Below, one piece after another: positions 26,649 to 34,899 of a DNA stretch of 64,000 nucleotides. The position numbers were made by a program, and so were the translations under genes. This DNA is from an uncultured Prevotella sp. GTDB lineage: Bacteria > Bacteroidota > Bacteroidia > Bacteroidales > Bacteroidaceae. Location of the stretch: assembly GCF_937863835.1 (NCBI RefSeq), contig NZ_CALMHT010000072.1, forward strand, positions 1-64,000, in the 5' to 3' direction. The notes beneath the pieces were generated by a model. The model was not told the origin of the DNA. It made no database searches and saw only the letters and a list, made by a program, of their open reading frames with translations. Position 1 is the first letter of the stretch, and every line of letters begins with the position of its first letter.

Positions 26649-27719
26649 TTACTTTTCAAGTGGATTCCAGCCTTGCGCTTTCAATTCGAATTCATTACCG
26701 TCGCGAGTGGTAAGCATACAACCGAACTTTTCTTCAGTGATATGACCTATCAATTTTACATCTTCCATATCCTTGATTTTATCAAGGTCTCCTATGGGGA
26801 CAGTAAACAACAGTTCATAATCTTCTCCGCCATTGAGTGCGCAGGTCGTAACATTCATATTCATTTCTTCGGCCATCACTGCTGTCTGATAATCGATAGG
26901 GATATTCTTTTCATATAGGCGGCATCCGCAATGACTTTGTTTGCAAATGTGCAGAATTTCGCTGCTCAGACCGTCACTGATATCCATCATTGATGTGGGA
27001 TGAATGTCAGCCCCCCTCAGTTTTTCAAGAATATCACCACGGGCTTCCGGTTTTAATTGACGTTGCAGCAGGTATTCCTTACCGGCGAAATCCGGTTGGA
27101 AATGTGACAGTTCATCCAGTTCTTTCTGATTGCCCTTCTTTTTGGCTTCTTCTACCTGTTGATAATAGACGCTCTTTTCCCGTTCAAGAAGTTGCAGTCC
27201 CATGTATGCGGCTCCGAGGTCTCCGCTTACGCATATCAGGTCGGTATCTTTGGCACCGTGCCTGTATATTATCTTGTCCTTTTCACATTCACCTATACAT
27301 GTGATGCTGATGGCCAGTCCTGTGAATGAAGAGGTGGTGTCTCCACCTACGATATCCACATTCCATTTTTCGCAAGCCATTTTCAGACCATCGTAGAATG
27401 CATCCATGTCTTCTATCGTAAACCGTTTGCTCAAGGCAATGCTGACGACCATTTGCCGGGGGGTGCCGTTCATGGCAAAGATATCACTGATATTAACCAT
27501 GGCGGCCTTATAACCAAGATGTTGCATATCGATATAAGTAAGGTCGAAATGCACACCCTCCATAAGCAGGTCGTTCGTAACCAGTACTTCCTTGTCAGGA
27601 TAATGCATGACGGCACAGTCGTCGCCTACGCCATAAACACTTGAATCATTCTTTAATTTTATGTCTTCTGTCAGGCGGTCGATCAAGCCAAACTCGCCAA
27701 GTTTTGATATTGCTGTCAT
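26649..27719 (-). CDS. thiL: Thiamine-phosphate kinase
   Basis: A cytoplasmic enzyme that phosphorylates thiamine monophosphate to thiamine diphosphate with ATP, the last step of the pathway. The 356 residues show the PurM-like fold: GEFGLIDRL at the N-terminus, VYGVGDDCAVM, VTNDLLMEGVHFDLTYI with metal-binding Asp, NISDIFAMNGTPRQMVVSIAL, DIVGGDTTSS, VSGDLGAAYMGLQLLE, MDISDGLSSEI and NGGEDYELLFTV. The middle has a slightly long insert, common in Bacteroidota. The start codon directly abuts the stop of the phosphorylase gene, so the two are probably translated together. Confidence 0.96.
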   Translation of the reverse strand: MTAISKLGEFGLIDRLTEDIKLKNDSSVYGVGDDCAVMHYPDKEVLVTNDLLMEGVHFDLTYIDMQHLGYKAAMVNISDIFAMNGTPRQMVVSIALSKRFTIEDMDAFYDGLKMACEKWNVDIVGGDTTSSFTGLAISITCIGECEKDKIIYRHGAKDTDLICVSGDLGAAYMGLQLLEREKSVYYQQVEEAKKKGNQKELDELSHFQPDFAGKEYLLQRQLKPEARGDILEKLRGADIHPTSMMDISDGLSSEILHICKQSHCGCRLYEKNIPIDYQTAVMAEEMNMNVTTCALNGGEDYELLFTVPIGDLDKIKDMEDVKLIGHITEEKFGCMLTTRDGNEFELKAQGWNPLEK

Positions 27720-28529
27720 TTATGCTCTTTTTATCATTTCTCTCATTATTTCTGTCATAAGCGGTTGCGCCTTATTGGCAGCGATCTGAACCTCTTCATG
27801 ACTTACCTCTACGGGACTGCCTTCTATGCCCAGGTCGGTAATGATACTGATACCGAATGTCTTAATACCGCAATGATGAGCGACAATGACTTCGGGTACG
27901 GTACTCATTCCTACGGCATCTGCACCCAGACGGTGGTACATCCTATATTCTGCAGGTGTCTCGAATGTCGGTCCTTGTACACCTATATATATGCCATGTA
28001 CCACACGTATGTCTTTCTCTTTGGCTATTTCATCAGCTTCTGCTATAAGAGCTTTGTCGTAGGCTTCGTGCATATCCGGGAAACGTGGTCCGGTGGGAAA
28101 ATTCTTACCTCTCAAAGGATGTTCAGGGAAGAAATTGATATGATCTGTTATGATCATCAGATCGCCGATTCTGAATTCAGGGTTCATTCCACCTGATGCG
28201 TTGGATACAAACAGAGTCTTGATGCCCAATTCGTACATGACGCGAATAGGGAATGTAACCTCTTTCATGGAATAACCTTCATAAAAATGGAATCGGCCTT
28301 CCATAGCCATAATATCCTTACCGCCCAGTTTACCGAAAATCAGTTTGCCGGCATGGCCTTCCACCGTAGATACAGGGAAATTAGGTATATCCTTGTATGC
28401 GAATTCGTATGTATCAGTTATTTCTGAAGCTAATTGTCCCAATCCTGTTCCCAGTATGATTGCTGTTTGGGGACTTGTGCTCATCCGTTTTTTTAGCCAG
28501 GATGCTGTTTCTTGAATTTTTTCGTACAT
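27720..28529 (-). CDS. Purine nucleoside phosphorylase, class I (trimeric type)
   Basis: A cytoplasmic enzyme of purine salvage that splits inosine or guanosine with phosphate into base and ribose 1-phosphate. The 269 residues show the PNP-I motifs: IILGTGLGQLA, VEGHAGKLIFGKLGG, MEGRFHFYEGYSM, VSNASGGMNPEFRIGDLMIITDHINFFPEHPLRG, GVQGPTFETPAEYRMYHRLGADAVGMSTVPEVIVAHH and GISIITDLG. The start MYEKIQETASWLK is typical for the family, so the 116-bp overlap with the end of lpxK seems real rather than a wrong start. It lies between lpxK and thiL in a tight - strand group. Confidence 0.95.
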   Translation of the reverse strand: MYEKIQETASWLKKRMSTSPQTAIILGTGLGQLASEITDTYEFAYKDIPNFPVSTVEGHAGKLIFGKLGGKDIMAMEGRFHFYEGYSMKEVTFPIRVMYELGIKTLFVSNASGGMNPEFRIGDLMIITDHINFFPEHPLRGKNFPTGPRFPDMHEAYDKALIAEADEIAKEKDIRVVHGIYIGVQGPTFETPAEYRMYHRLGADAVGMSTVPEVIVAHHCGIKTFGISIITDLGIEGSPVEVSHEEVQIAANKAQPLMTEIMREMIKRA

Positions 28530-29583
28530 ATCCTATAATATTTTCGTTAAACGTATCTTCTTGTCCTAACATAAACTCTACTTCAACAGGTAGTGTATAG
28601 ATGTTATGCCTTACTTCTTCACTGAGACCTTCGTGTCCAAATATGCGTGTGGCATCTTTTTCAGTTGTGATGATTAATTTGGGTGATGGCAAGGCGGCGT
28701 ACCGGTTGTTGATGTCCTCTATATCATCATCGGTAAATTGATGATGATCGCGGTAACGCATCTGTATAATTCGTTGAGTATGAGGTTTGAGATCTTCTAT
28801 TATTTGTTCGGGAGATGCAATTCCTGTAAGTAACAGGATGTTGTCTTCTTGTCCGATAGAGTCGAGCGTCTTTTCTTCGCCACAGTAAATAGGTTGAAGA
28901 TTTCCATAAACCAGTGTCGTAAAATACAATTGCTGATATGGATACAAGTCCATAGCTTTTATCATGACCCTGAATTCCATGGGCTTGATGTCTTTCGGAC
29001 ATTTTGTTACTATTACTATATCAGCCCGTGATTTACCTTCTTTGGGTTCCCTTAGTCTTCCGGCTGGTAATAATTTATCGGCATTAATCATTCTGTGATA
29101 GTCGACCAGTAAAATATTTATTCCGGGTTTTACGTAGCGATGCTGGTAGGCATCGTCTAGTAATATAACATCTGTATATTTCGTCTTTTTGTTATTGCAG
29201 ATTTGTTCAATTCCGTTACATCTGTTTTTATCTACCGCTACGGCGATGTTGGGAAACTTTTGTTTCATCTGATACGGTTCATCACCAATGGTTCTCATTC
29301 GCGTGTCTTCGTCAGCCAGAACAAATCCTTTGCTTTTGCGTTTGTATCCTCGGCTAAGTACCGCAATGTTGAATTTGTCTTGAAGCAATCTGATAAGATA
29401 CTCAACATGTGGGGTTTTGCCTGTTCCGCCTACTGTGATGTTGCCGACAGATATTACCGGAATATCGAAACTTCGACTTTTCAGTATTCCTATATTAAAT
29501 AGAAAATTGCGTATTTCCACCCCTAAGCCGTATAACCAACTGAATGGAAGCAGACTATTGTTTATCTTGATAAAATCATCCAT
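28414..29583 (-). CDS. lpxK: Tetraacyldisaccharide 4'-kinase
   Basis: An inner-membrane-associated kinase that adds the 4'-phosphate to the lipid A precursor, using ATP. The 389 residues have the P-loop VGNITVGGTGKTPHVEYLI after a hydrophobic N-terminal part (LPFSWLYGLGVEIRNFLFNIGI), then VLSRGYKRKSKGFVL, IGDEPYQMKQKFP, DVILLDDAYQHRYVKPGINILLVDY, LLPAGRLREP and ITTEKDATRIF. The C-terminal about 40 residues (NSILAKKTDEHKSPNSNHTG) are polar and overlap the first 116 bp of the phosphorylase gene in another frame. It lies 26 bp after sppA. Confidence 0.95.
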   Translation of the reverse strand: MDDFIKINNSLLPFSWLYGLGVEIRNFLFNIGILKSRSFDIPVISVGNITVGGTGKTPHVEYLIRLLQDKFNIAVLSRGYKRKSKGFVLADEDTRMRTIGDEPYQMKQKFPNIAVAVDKNRCNGIEQICNNKKTKYTDVILLDDAYQHRYVKPGINILLVDYHRMINADKLLPAGRLREPKEGKSRADIVIVTKCPKDIKPMEFRVMIKAMDLYPYQQLYFTTLVYGNLQPIYCGEEKTLDSIGQEDNILLLTGIASPEQIIEDLKPHTQRIIQMRYRDHHQFTDDDIEDINNRYAALPSPKLIITTEKDATRIFGHEGLSEEVRHNIYTLPVEVEFMLGQEDTFNENIIGYVRKNSRNSILAKKTDEHKSPNSNHTGNRIGTISFRNN

Positions 29584-29609
29584 ATCTTCAGGTTAATCTA
29601 TCCGGTCGC

Positions 29610-31385
29610 TTATTTGATGTTGACGGAATATGGAATTCTAGCTTGTACTCTGTCTTGTCTGCCCATACTCTTGAGAAGGATGAGTGGCTCATAATAGTCA
29701 CCTAAAGTCTCTTTAAGTTGATCGTCTAAGTAATTATTGCCAGAACTGAGCGATTTATCCAATATTTGGTCTATCCAACTGACTTTTGCAGGGTAACTTT
29801 CCGTATAATAATGATCTTTTTTGATTTTAGCCAACTGTGCTGCTTTTTCTATAGCAACATTCAGTCCGCCCAATTGATCGACAAGGTGCAACTTGATTGC
29901 TGTTTCGCCCAACCATACGTGGCCTTGCGCAACCTTTTCAACATCTTCAACTTTCATCTTGCGTCCAGCGGCTACACGTGAGCGGAAAAGGACATAGCCT
30001 CTGTTAACACTAGCTTGGAACGCATTGGTTTCGTCTACATTGAAAGGACGGCCTAATGAACCGAAATCACTTGACTTGTTGGTCTTTTCCACATCAAACT
30101 TTATACCTAATTTTTGAGTCAGCAGTCCACTGACATCAGGAACCATGCCAAATATACCGATGCTTCCTGTCAATGTAGTCGGTTCGGCAACTATCCAGTT
30201 GGCGACACAACTGAGATAATATGCTCCGGATGCAGCCAGACCGCCCATTGAGACAACGACAGGTTTCTTTGATTTAAGCATCTCTACCGCATGCCATAAC
30301 TGTTCTGAGGCAAAAGAACTTCCTCCGCCTGAGTTAACTCTGATGACAACGGCTTTTACGTCATCGTCGTTCATAAGACTCTCTAAATCTTTGTCAACAA
30401 CAACTGAATTGATCGTATGACCGCTGACATCTTCAATGTTTGAACTTACAATATTACCGTAAGCATAATATACAGCTATTTTATCTCCGTCTTTTTTGTC
30501 TTCTTCCACATTATTCATTTGGGAAAGGGACAACTGATTGATACTCTCATCTTTGTCAATCTTAAGAAGTTTCTTGATTTCAGTTTTGATCTGATCATTA
30601 TATAGCAGTCCATCCACCATCTTATCTTTTAAAAGATCTTTCGCATCAGCCAAAAAGGTATAATTGTCTGCGTATCTATTGAGTTGACTGATACTGAGTC
30701 CTCTGCTGGCAGATACATCTTTACATATCGTATTCCAAATACCGCCTATATAAGCCTTCACCTGTAAACGGTTTGCATCGCTCATCTTATCAGCGGTATA
30801 TGTATCAGGCATACTTTTGTATGTTCCTACTTTAAACAGTTGGACTTTTACGCCAAATTTGGCTAACATGTCTTTGAGATAATACGGTTGGGCGGCAAGT
30901 CCATGCCAGTCGATAATGCCAACAGGGTTAAGATAAACCTTGTCGGCCACAGAACAAACATAATAAGCACCCTGTGTGTAGATGTCCCCATAAGCGACAA
31001 TCCATTTACCACTTTTTTTGAAGTCCTTTAAGGCATCGCGTATAGCTTGTAATGAAGCATGAGAATCAGGATTAAATGTTCCAGCTTCTATGTATATACC
31101 TTTTATATTATCATTGTTTTTTGCTTTTTCTATTGCGTTTAGAATATCATCCAGTCCGATAGTGCTTATATCATCCGATATCTGAGACATCAGATTATTG
31201 TCAGCTCTTTCTTCCAAGACGCCGGATAACTTAAGGACAAATACCGAGTTGTCTTTTACTGTTTGGGTGGCTTCACTGGTGGAAATCATTCCCACAATAC
31301 TGATAACTCCGAATATCCCGGTAATTACGAGGAATAGCACGATTCCTGTGATAGTGGCAAGGGTGTACTTAAAGAATTCTTTCAT
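29610..31385 (-). CDS. sppA: Signal peptide peptidase SppA, 67-kDa type
   Basis: A membrane-anchored serine protease that degrades cleaved signal peptides. The 591 residues have one N-terminal membrane helix (about 9-33) and two tandem S49 domains. K190 in FKVGTYKSMPD of the first domain is the likely general base and S386 in MGGLAASGAYYLSC of the second the likely nucleophile, as in the long Escherichia-type enzyme. Length and domain count fit the 67-kDa class. It has its own consensus promoter and is the first gene of the sppA-lpxK-phosphorylase-thiL string. Confidence 0.96.
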   Translation of the reverse strand: MKEFFKYTLATITGIVLFLVITGIFGVISIVGMISTSEATQTVKDNSVFVLKLSGVLEERADNNLMSQISDDISTIGLDDILNAIEKAKNNDNIKGIYIEAGTFNPDSHASLQAIRDALKDFKKSGKWIVAYGDIYTQGAYYVCSVADKVYLNPVGIIDWHGLAAQPYYLKDMLAKFGVKVQLFKVGTYKSMPDTYTADKMSDANRLQVKAYIGGIWNTICKDVSASRGLSISQLNRYADNYTFLADAKDLLKDKMVDGLLYNDQIKTEIKKLLKIDKDESINQLSLSQMNNVEEDKKDGDKIAVYYAYGNIVSSNIEDVSGHTINSVVVDKDLESLMNDDDVKAVVIRVNSGGGSSFASEQLWHAVEMLKSKKPVVVSMGGLAASGAYYLSCVANWIVAEPTTLTGSIGIFGMVPDVSGLLTQKLGIKFDVEKTNKSSDFGSLGRPFNVDETNAFQASVNRGYVLFRSRVAAGRKMKVEDVEKVAQGHVWLGETAIKLHLVDQLGGLNVAIEKAAQLAKIKKDHYYTESYPAKVSWIDQILDKSLSSGNNYLDDQLKETLGDYYEPLILLKSMGRQDRVQARIPYSVNIK

Positions 31386-31428
31386 TTTAGCTTATACATT
31401 TATGTTATATCTTGTCGTTAACAAGATG

Positions 31429-31460
31429 CAAATATAATATTTTTAATCATAAATGCCAAA
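31429..31460 (-). promoter_or_regulatory. Promoter of sppA operon
   Basis: On the - strand: TTTG, 20-bp spacer, TATATTTG, a full consensus promoter 44 bp before the sppA start. Confidence 0.77.
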
Positions 31461-31510
31461 TATTCGAGTCTTTTGAACAATTATTTAATTTATAATTGTC
31501 TAAAATACCC

Positions 31511-31518
31511 TAATTTTG
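31511..31518 (+). promoter_or_regulatory. -7 box of the GH106-like/GH28 gene
   Basis: TAATTTTG, matching TAnnTTTG, 31 bp before the start codon. No spaced TTTG is seen, as expected for a promoter driven by a PUL activator. Confidence 0.5.
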
Positions 31519-31549
31519 CCCTCGAATCAAACTGCTATTAATCTTATAT

Positions 31550-34500
31550 ATGAAGTACAAATATCTATTAATGATAATGTGTGTTGTGACAACCAAAACC
31601 TTATGTATGTCTGCCGAAAAGAAATCATGGCAAGGTATACATATTCCTTCTGTATATGAGATTAAGGAACATTTTGCGAATCCACCTTCCGAGTATGCCA
31701 GTCATGTGATTTGGGGATTGGAGGGCAATATAACAAAACAAGTCATCCAACATGATCTGGATTCTATAAAGGCCAGGGGATTCAGGGCCGTGATTCTTGA
31801 AGCAGGGTATAATCTTCCTTGTAAGTATTTGTCGGACGAATGGTTTAAGTTGATAAGACAAATAGTAAATGAGGCAAAGAAACGTTCATTAAAGGTTTGG
31901 ATCATAGATGAAGGCAAATATCCAAGTGGTTTTGCAGGAGGAAAATTTTCTGAAGAACGTCCGGAGCTTCGAATGAAGGCACTTGTTAATGTTGATAACA
32001 TAAATGTGAAGCCAGGAGATGTGTTGAAAGATTATCCGGTTGACAATGAAGTGATTAGTGCTGTTGCGGTCAATACGGCACGCAACAAGAATACCTATAT
32101 TAAGATTGTCGATCACAAAATATCTTTTGTGGCAGGTCTGGACAATTGGACAATCCTGCTGGTAAAACCGGATTTCCGCACAGGACAGACAAGAAGTGTA
32201 AATAATCCGACAAGAGCAAAGGATACTAAGAATTCACAGATGGATTATCTTAATCCTATGGCTGTAAGACAATATATAGAATGGACCCATGAACAATACA
32301 AAAAATATATCGGCAACGAATTCGGAAAGACTGTATTAGGTTTCAGAGGTGATGAACCGGATTATTCGCATCTGCCGTTTACTCAAGCTTTACTTGATTC
32401 CTTTAAGGTAATGAAAGGTTATGAACCGACATTGATGCTTTCATCAATGTTTTCACCGATACAGACAATTGCCGAAAAACGATTTAAGGCTGATTATTGG
32501 GATGTTTGGTCGCGTCTGTTTGCCAATAACTATTTTAAACAGGTGGCAGACTGGTGTGAAGCTAACAAATTGGCACATATTACGCATTTAAACAATGATC
32601 ATAACATGCCTGTATGTGTCAAGGCGGAAGGCAATTTGTTCAGAGACTTGAGTAAGGTACAGATACCTGGTGTAGATGCGATATGGAATCAGATATGGCC
32701 TGATACTGTCAATGATTTTCCTAAATTTGCTTCATCTGTTGCCCATGTGTATGGCAAGCCACGTTCTTTCAGTGAGAGTTTTGCCGCTTATTATAGTACG
32801 CCGACGATTGCAGAAGCTAAATATGTAGTTGATTATCAGATGATACGGGGTATAAATTTCTTCGAGTTTATGTTCTGGATGGCTGGTAGTAAAGACCAGG
32901 GTTGGATGTCACAACCGGGAATGAAACAATTGAATGATTATACGAACCGTACTGCCTATCTTCTTACCCAAGGTTCGCCGGGTGCTCGTATAGCCATGTA
33001 TTATCCCACTAGCTCATTATGGATGGATGATAATAATGTTGCGGAAAGAATAAAGAAAATATCACATCTGTTATTACAGCATCAGCGTGATTTCGATTAT
33101 GTAGATGACGATGCCTTTTCTGAAGCACTTTCAGTGAAATATAGTCGTCTTGAAAATAAAAGTGGGCAACGTTATTCCACATTGATAATACCTTCTTCAG
33201 ATGCCATTTCAGTTAAAGCCTGGAGTATGATCAGCCAATTTGAAAAACAAGGGGGTAAAGTGCTCTTTTGGGGGAATGTTCCGAGATATTTGGTAGATAA
33301 GACTTATACCAGTCTCACACCATTCGTATTGGAAGATCATTCTTTGATCGAACCAACAGATGAGTATACATCGAATGTACAGGCTGCGATGCCGAATGCG
33401 GAAATTGTTGTAAATAATTTGCAACAATTTGAACCGAACAACGCTCCAAGGCGTAGCGGTGATCCCAAACGTTTGCCTTTTGATCAGACTCTAGATATAA
33501 GATATACCCGAAGAATATTGCCGGAAGGTGAATTCTACTTCATTTTCAATGAAGGTCACCATAATCAGAAAATAACCATAGGAATGGATGCCATAGGCAA
33601 TGTGTCAAAATGGAATACGCTGACAGGGGAGATTATGCCTATCCAATCTTTCGTAAAAGATAATCGCACATGGGTGAATCTTGAAATGAAGGAATATGAG
33701 ACGGTCATGCTGAGCGTATCCTGTAATGATAGGAAATATCTTGTGACCGATTACGGTGCTGTGGGGGATGGCGTGACCGTAAATACGAAATGTTTGCAAG
33801 CGACTATTGACAGTATATATTATCATGGTGGTGGAACAATGGTCGTACCAAGAGGTAACTTTGTAACAGGGGCTTTGTTTTTTCGGCAAGGAGTCAACCT
33901 ATACTTGGAAAAAGATTCAAGACTGACATCCACTATCGTTGAAACAGATTTCCCCCTGATACCGACACGTTTTGAAGGTATAGAACAAGTTTGGAAGAGT
34001 GCACTCCTTAATTTTACAGATTGTAAAGGAGTGAGAGTCGAAGGTCAGGGTATGATAGATGGAAAAGGAGTGGAATGGAAATCACATCCTTTTGGAACAA
34101 GTGGTAGACCACGATTGATTTGCTTTACACGCTGTGATGGAGGACAATTAAGAGGACTGAATCTTAAAGATCAGGCTTCATGGTGTATACATATACTCTA
34201 TACCGATAGTTTTACAGTTGACGGAACCGTTATACGTGCCGAACATACGATTCCGAGCTCAGATGGAATAGATATTGATTCATCGAAAGGTGTTGTAGTT
34301 AGAAATGCTGATATAGAAGATAATGACGACTGTATATCAATCAAGTCGGGTAAGGATGATGATGGTCGCAGGGTAGGACGTCCATCCGAAAATATTCTCA
34401 TAGAGAATTGCCGTTTTGGTTACGGTCACAGTGGTGTAGATATAGGAAGTGAAGTGTCTGGCGACATCCGCAATGTTCTGGTACAGAATTGTCTGATGGA

Positions 34501-34861
34501 CAAAGACAATGCAGGGAGTATCAGAATCAAATCGCAACCAAGCAGGGGAGGGGTTATTGAAAACATCACATTCAGGGATATAACGCTCAATAATCCACGG
34601 CTAGTGTTTGATATAAATATGCGTTGGCGAATGGTCCCACCGATAGCACCGACTGCTGATAAATTGACCGAATTGAAGAACCTCCAGATTATCAATGTAA
34701 AAGGAACTTGTCGTTCGATGGGAGAAATAAAAGGTTATGAACAATCCCCTATCACAGGAATCCTATTTAAGAATTGTGACATCAAAACGGAGAAAAATCT
34801 GATATTGACTAATACAGAAAATATAAATCTGGAAGGATTGAAAGTTGATGTGAAATACTGA
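31550..34861 (+). CDS. Two-module secreted hydrolase: GH106-like N-terminus fused to GH28
   Basis: A 1103-residue secreted protein (signal peptide about 1-20). Residues about 30-730 have a TIM-barrel start like GH106 alpha-L-rhamnosidases and relatives (SHVIWGLEGNITKQVIQHDLDSIKARGFRAVILEAGY, KVWIIDEGKYPSGFAGG) followed by beta-rich parts. Residues about 735-1100 are a GH28 right-handed beta-helix: TDYGAVGDG start, SSDGIDID, D926-D927 in DNDDCISIKSG, H960 in GYGHSG, and R992 in SIRIKS, so the GH28 catalytic set looks complete. GH28 attacks galacturonic acid links and GH106 attacks rhamnose links, the two alternating sugars of rhamnogalacturonan I. A single chain with both would suit that backbone. 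The N-terminal family is assigned only by motif and may be unclassified. It precedes SusC/D pair 1 by 38 bp. Confidence 0.78.
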   Translation: MKYKYLLMIMCVVTTKTLCMSAEKKSWQGIHIPSVYEIKEHFANPPSEYASHVIWGLEGNITKQVIQHDLDSIKARGFRAVILEAGYNLPCKYLSDEWFKLIRQIVNEAKKRSLKVWIIDEGKYPSGFAGGKFSEERPELRMKALVNVDNINVKPGDVLKDYPVDNEVISAVAVNTARNKNTYIKIVDHKISFVAGLDNWTILLVKPDFRTGQTRSVNNPTRAKDTKNSQMDYLNPMAVRQYIEWTHEQYKKYIGNEFGKTVLGFRGDEPDYSHLPFTQALLDSFKVMKGYEPTLMLSSMFSPIQTIAEKRFKADYWDVWSRLFANNYFKQVADWCEANKLAHITHLNNDHNMPVCVKAEGNLFRDLSKVQIPGVDAIWNQIWPDTVNDFPKFASSVAHVYGKPRSFSESFAAYYSTPTIAEAKYVVDYQMIRGINFFEFMFWMAGSKDQGWMSQPGMKQLNDYTNRTAYLLTQGSPGARIAMYYPTSSLWMDDNNVAERIKKISHLLLQHQRDFDYVDDDAFSEALSVKYSRLENKSGQRYSTLIIPSSDAISVKAWSMISQFEKQGGKVLFWGNVPRYLVDKTYTSLTPFVLEDHSLIEPTDEYTSNVQAAMPNAEIVVNNLQQFEPNNAPRRSGDPKRLPFDQTLDIRYTRRILPEGEFYFIFNEGHHNQKITIGMDAIGNVSKWNTLTGEIMPIQSFVKDNRTWVNLEMKEYETVMLSVSCNDRKYLVTDYGAVGDGVTVNTKCLQATIDSIYYHGGGTMVVPRGNFVTGALFFRQGVNLYLEKDSRLTSTIVETDFPLIPTRFEGIEQVWKSALLNFTDCKGVRVEGQGMIDGKGVEWKSHPFGTSGRPRLICFTRCDGGQLRGLNLKDQASWCIHILYTDSFTVDGTVIRAEHTIPSSDGIDIDSSKGVVVRNADIEDNDDCISIKSGKDDDGRRVGRPSENILIENCRFGYGHSGVDIGSEVSGDIRNVLVQNCLMDKDNAGSIRIKSQPSRGGVIENITFRDITLNNPRLVFDINMRWRMVPPIAPTADKLTELKNLQIINVKGTCRSMGEIKGYEQSPITGILFKNCDIKTEKNLILTNTENINLEGLKVDVKY

Positions 34862-34899
34862 TAACGAATAACATAATTACTAACTAAAAGAAAAAAGAC

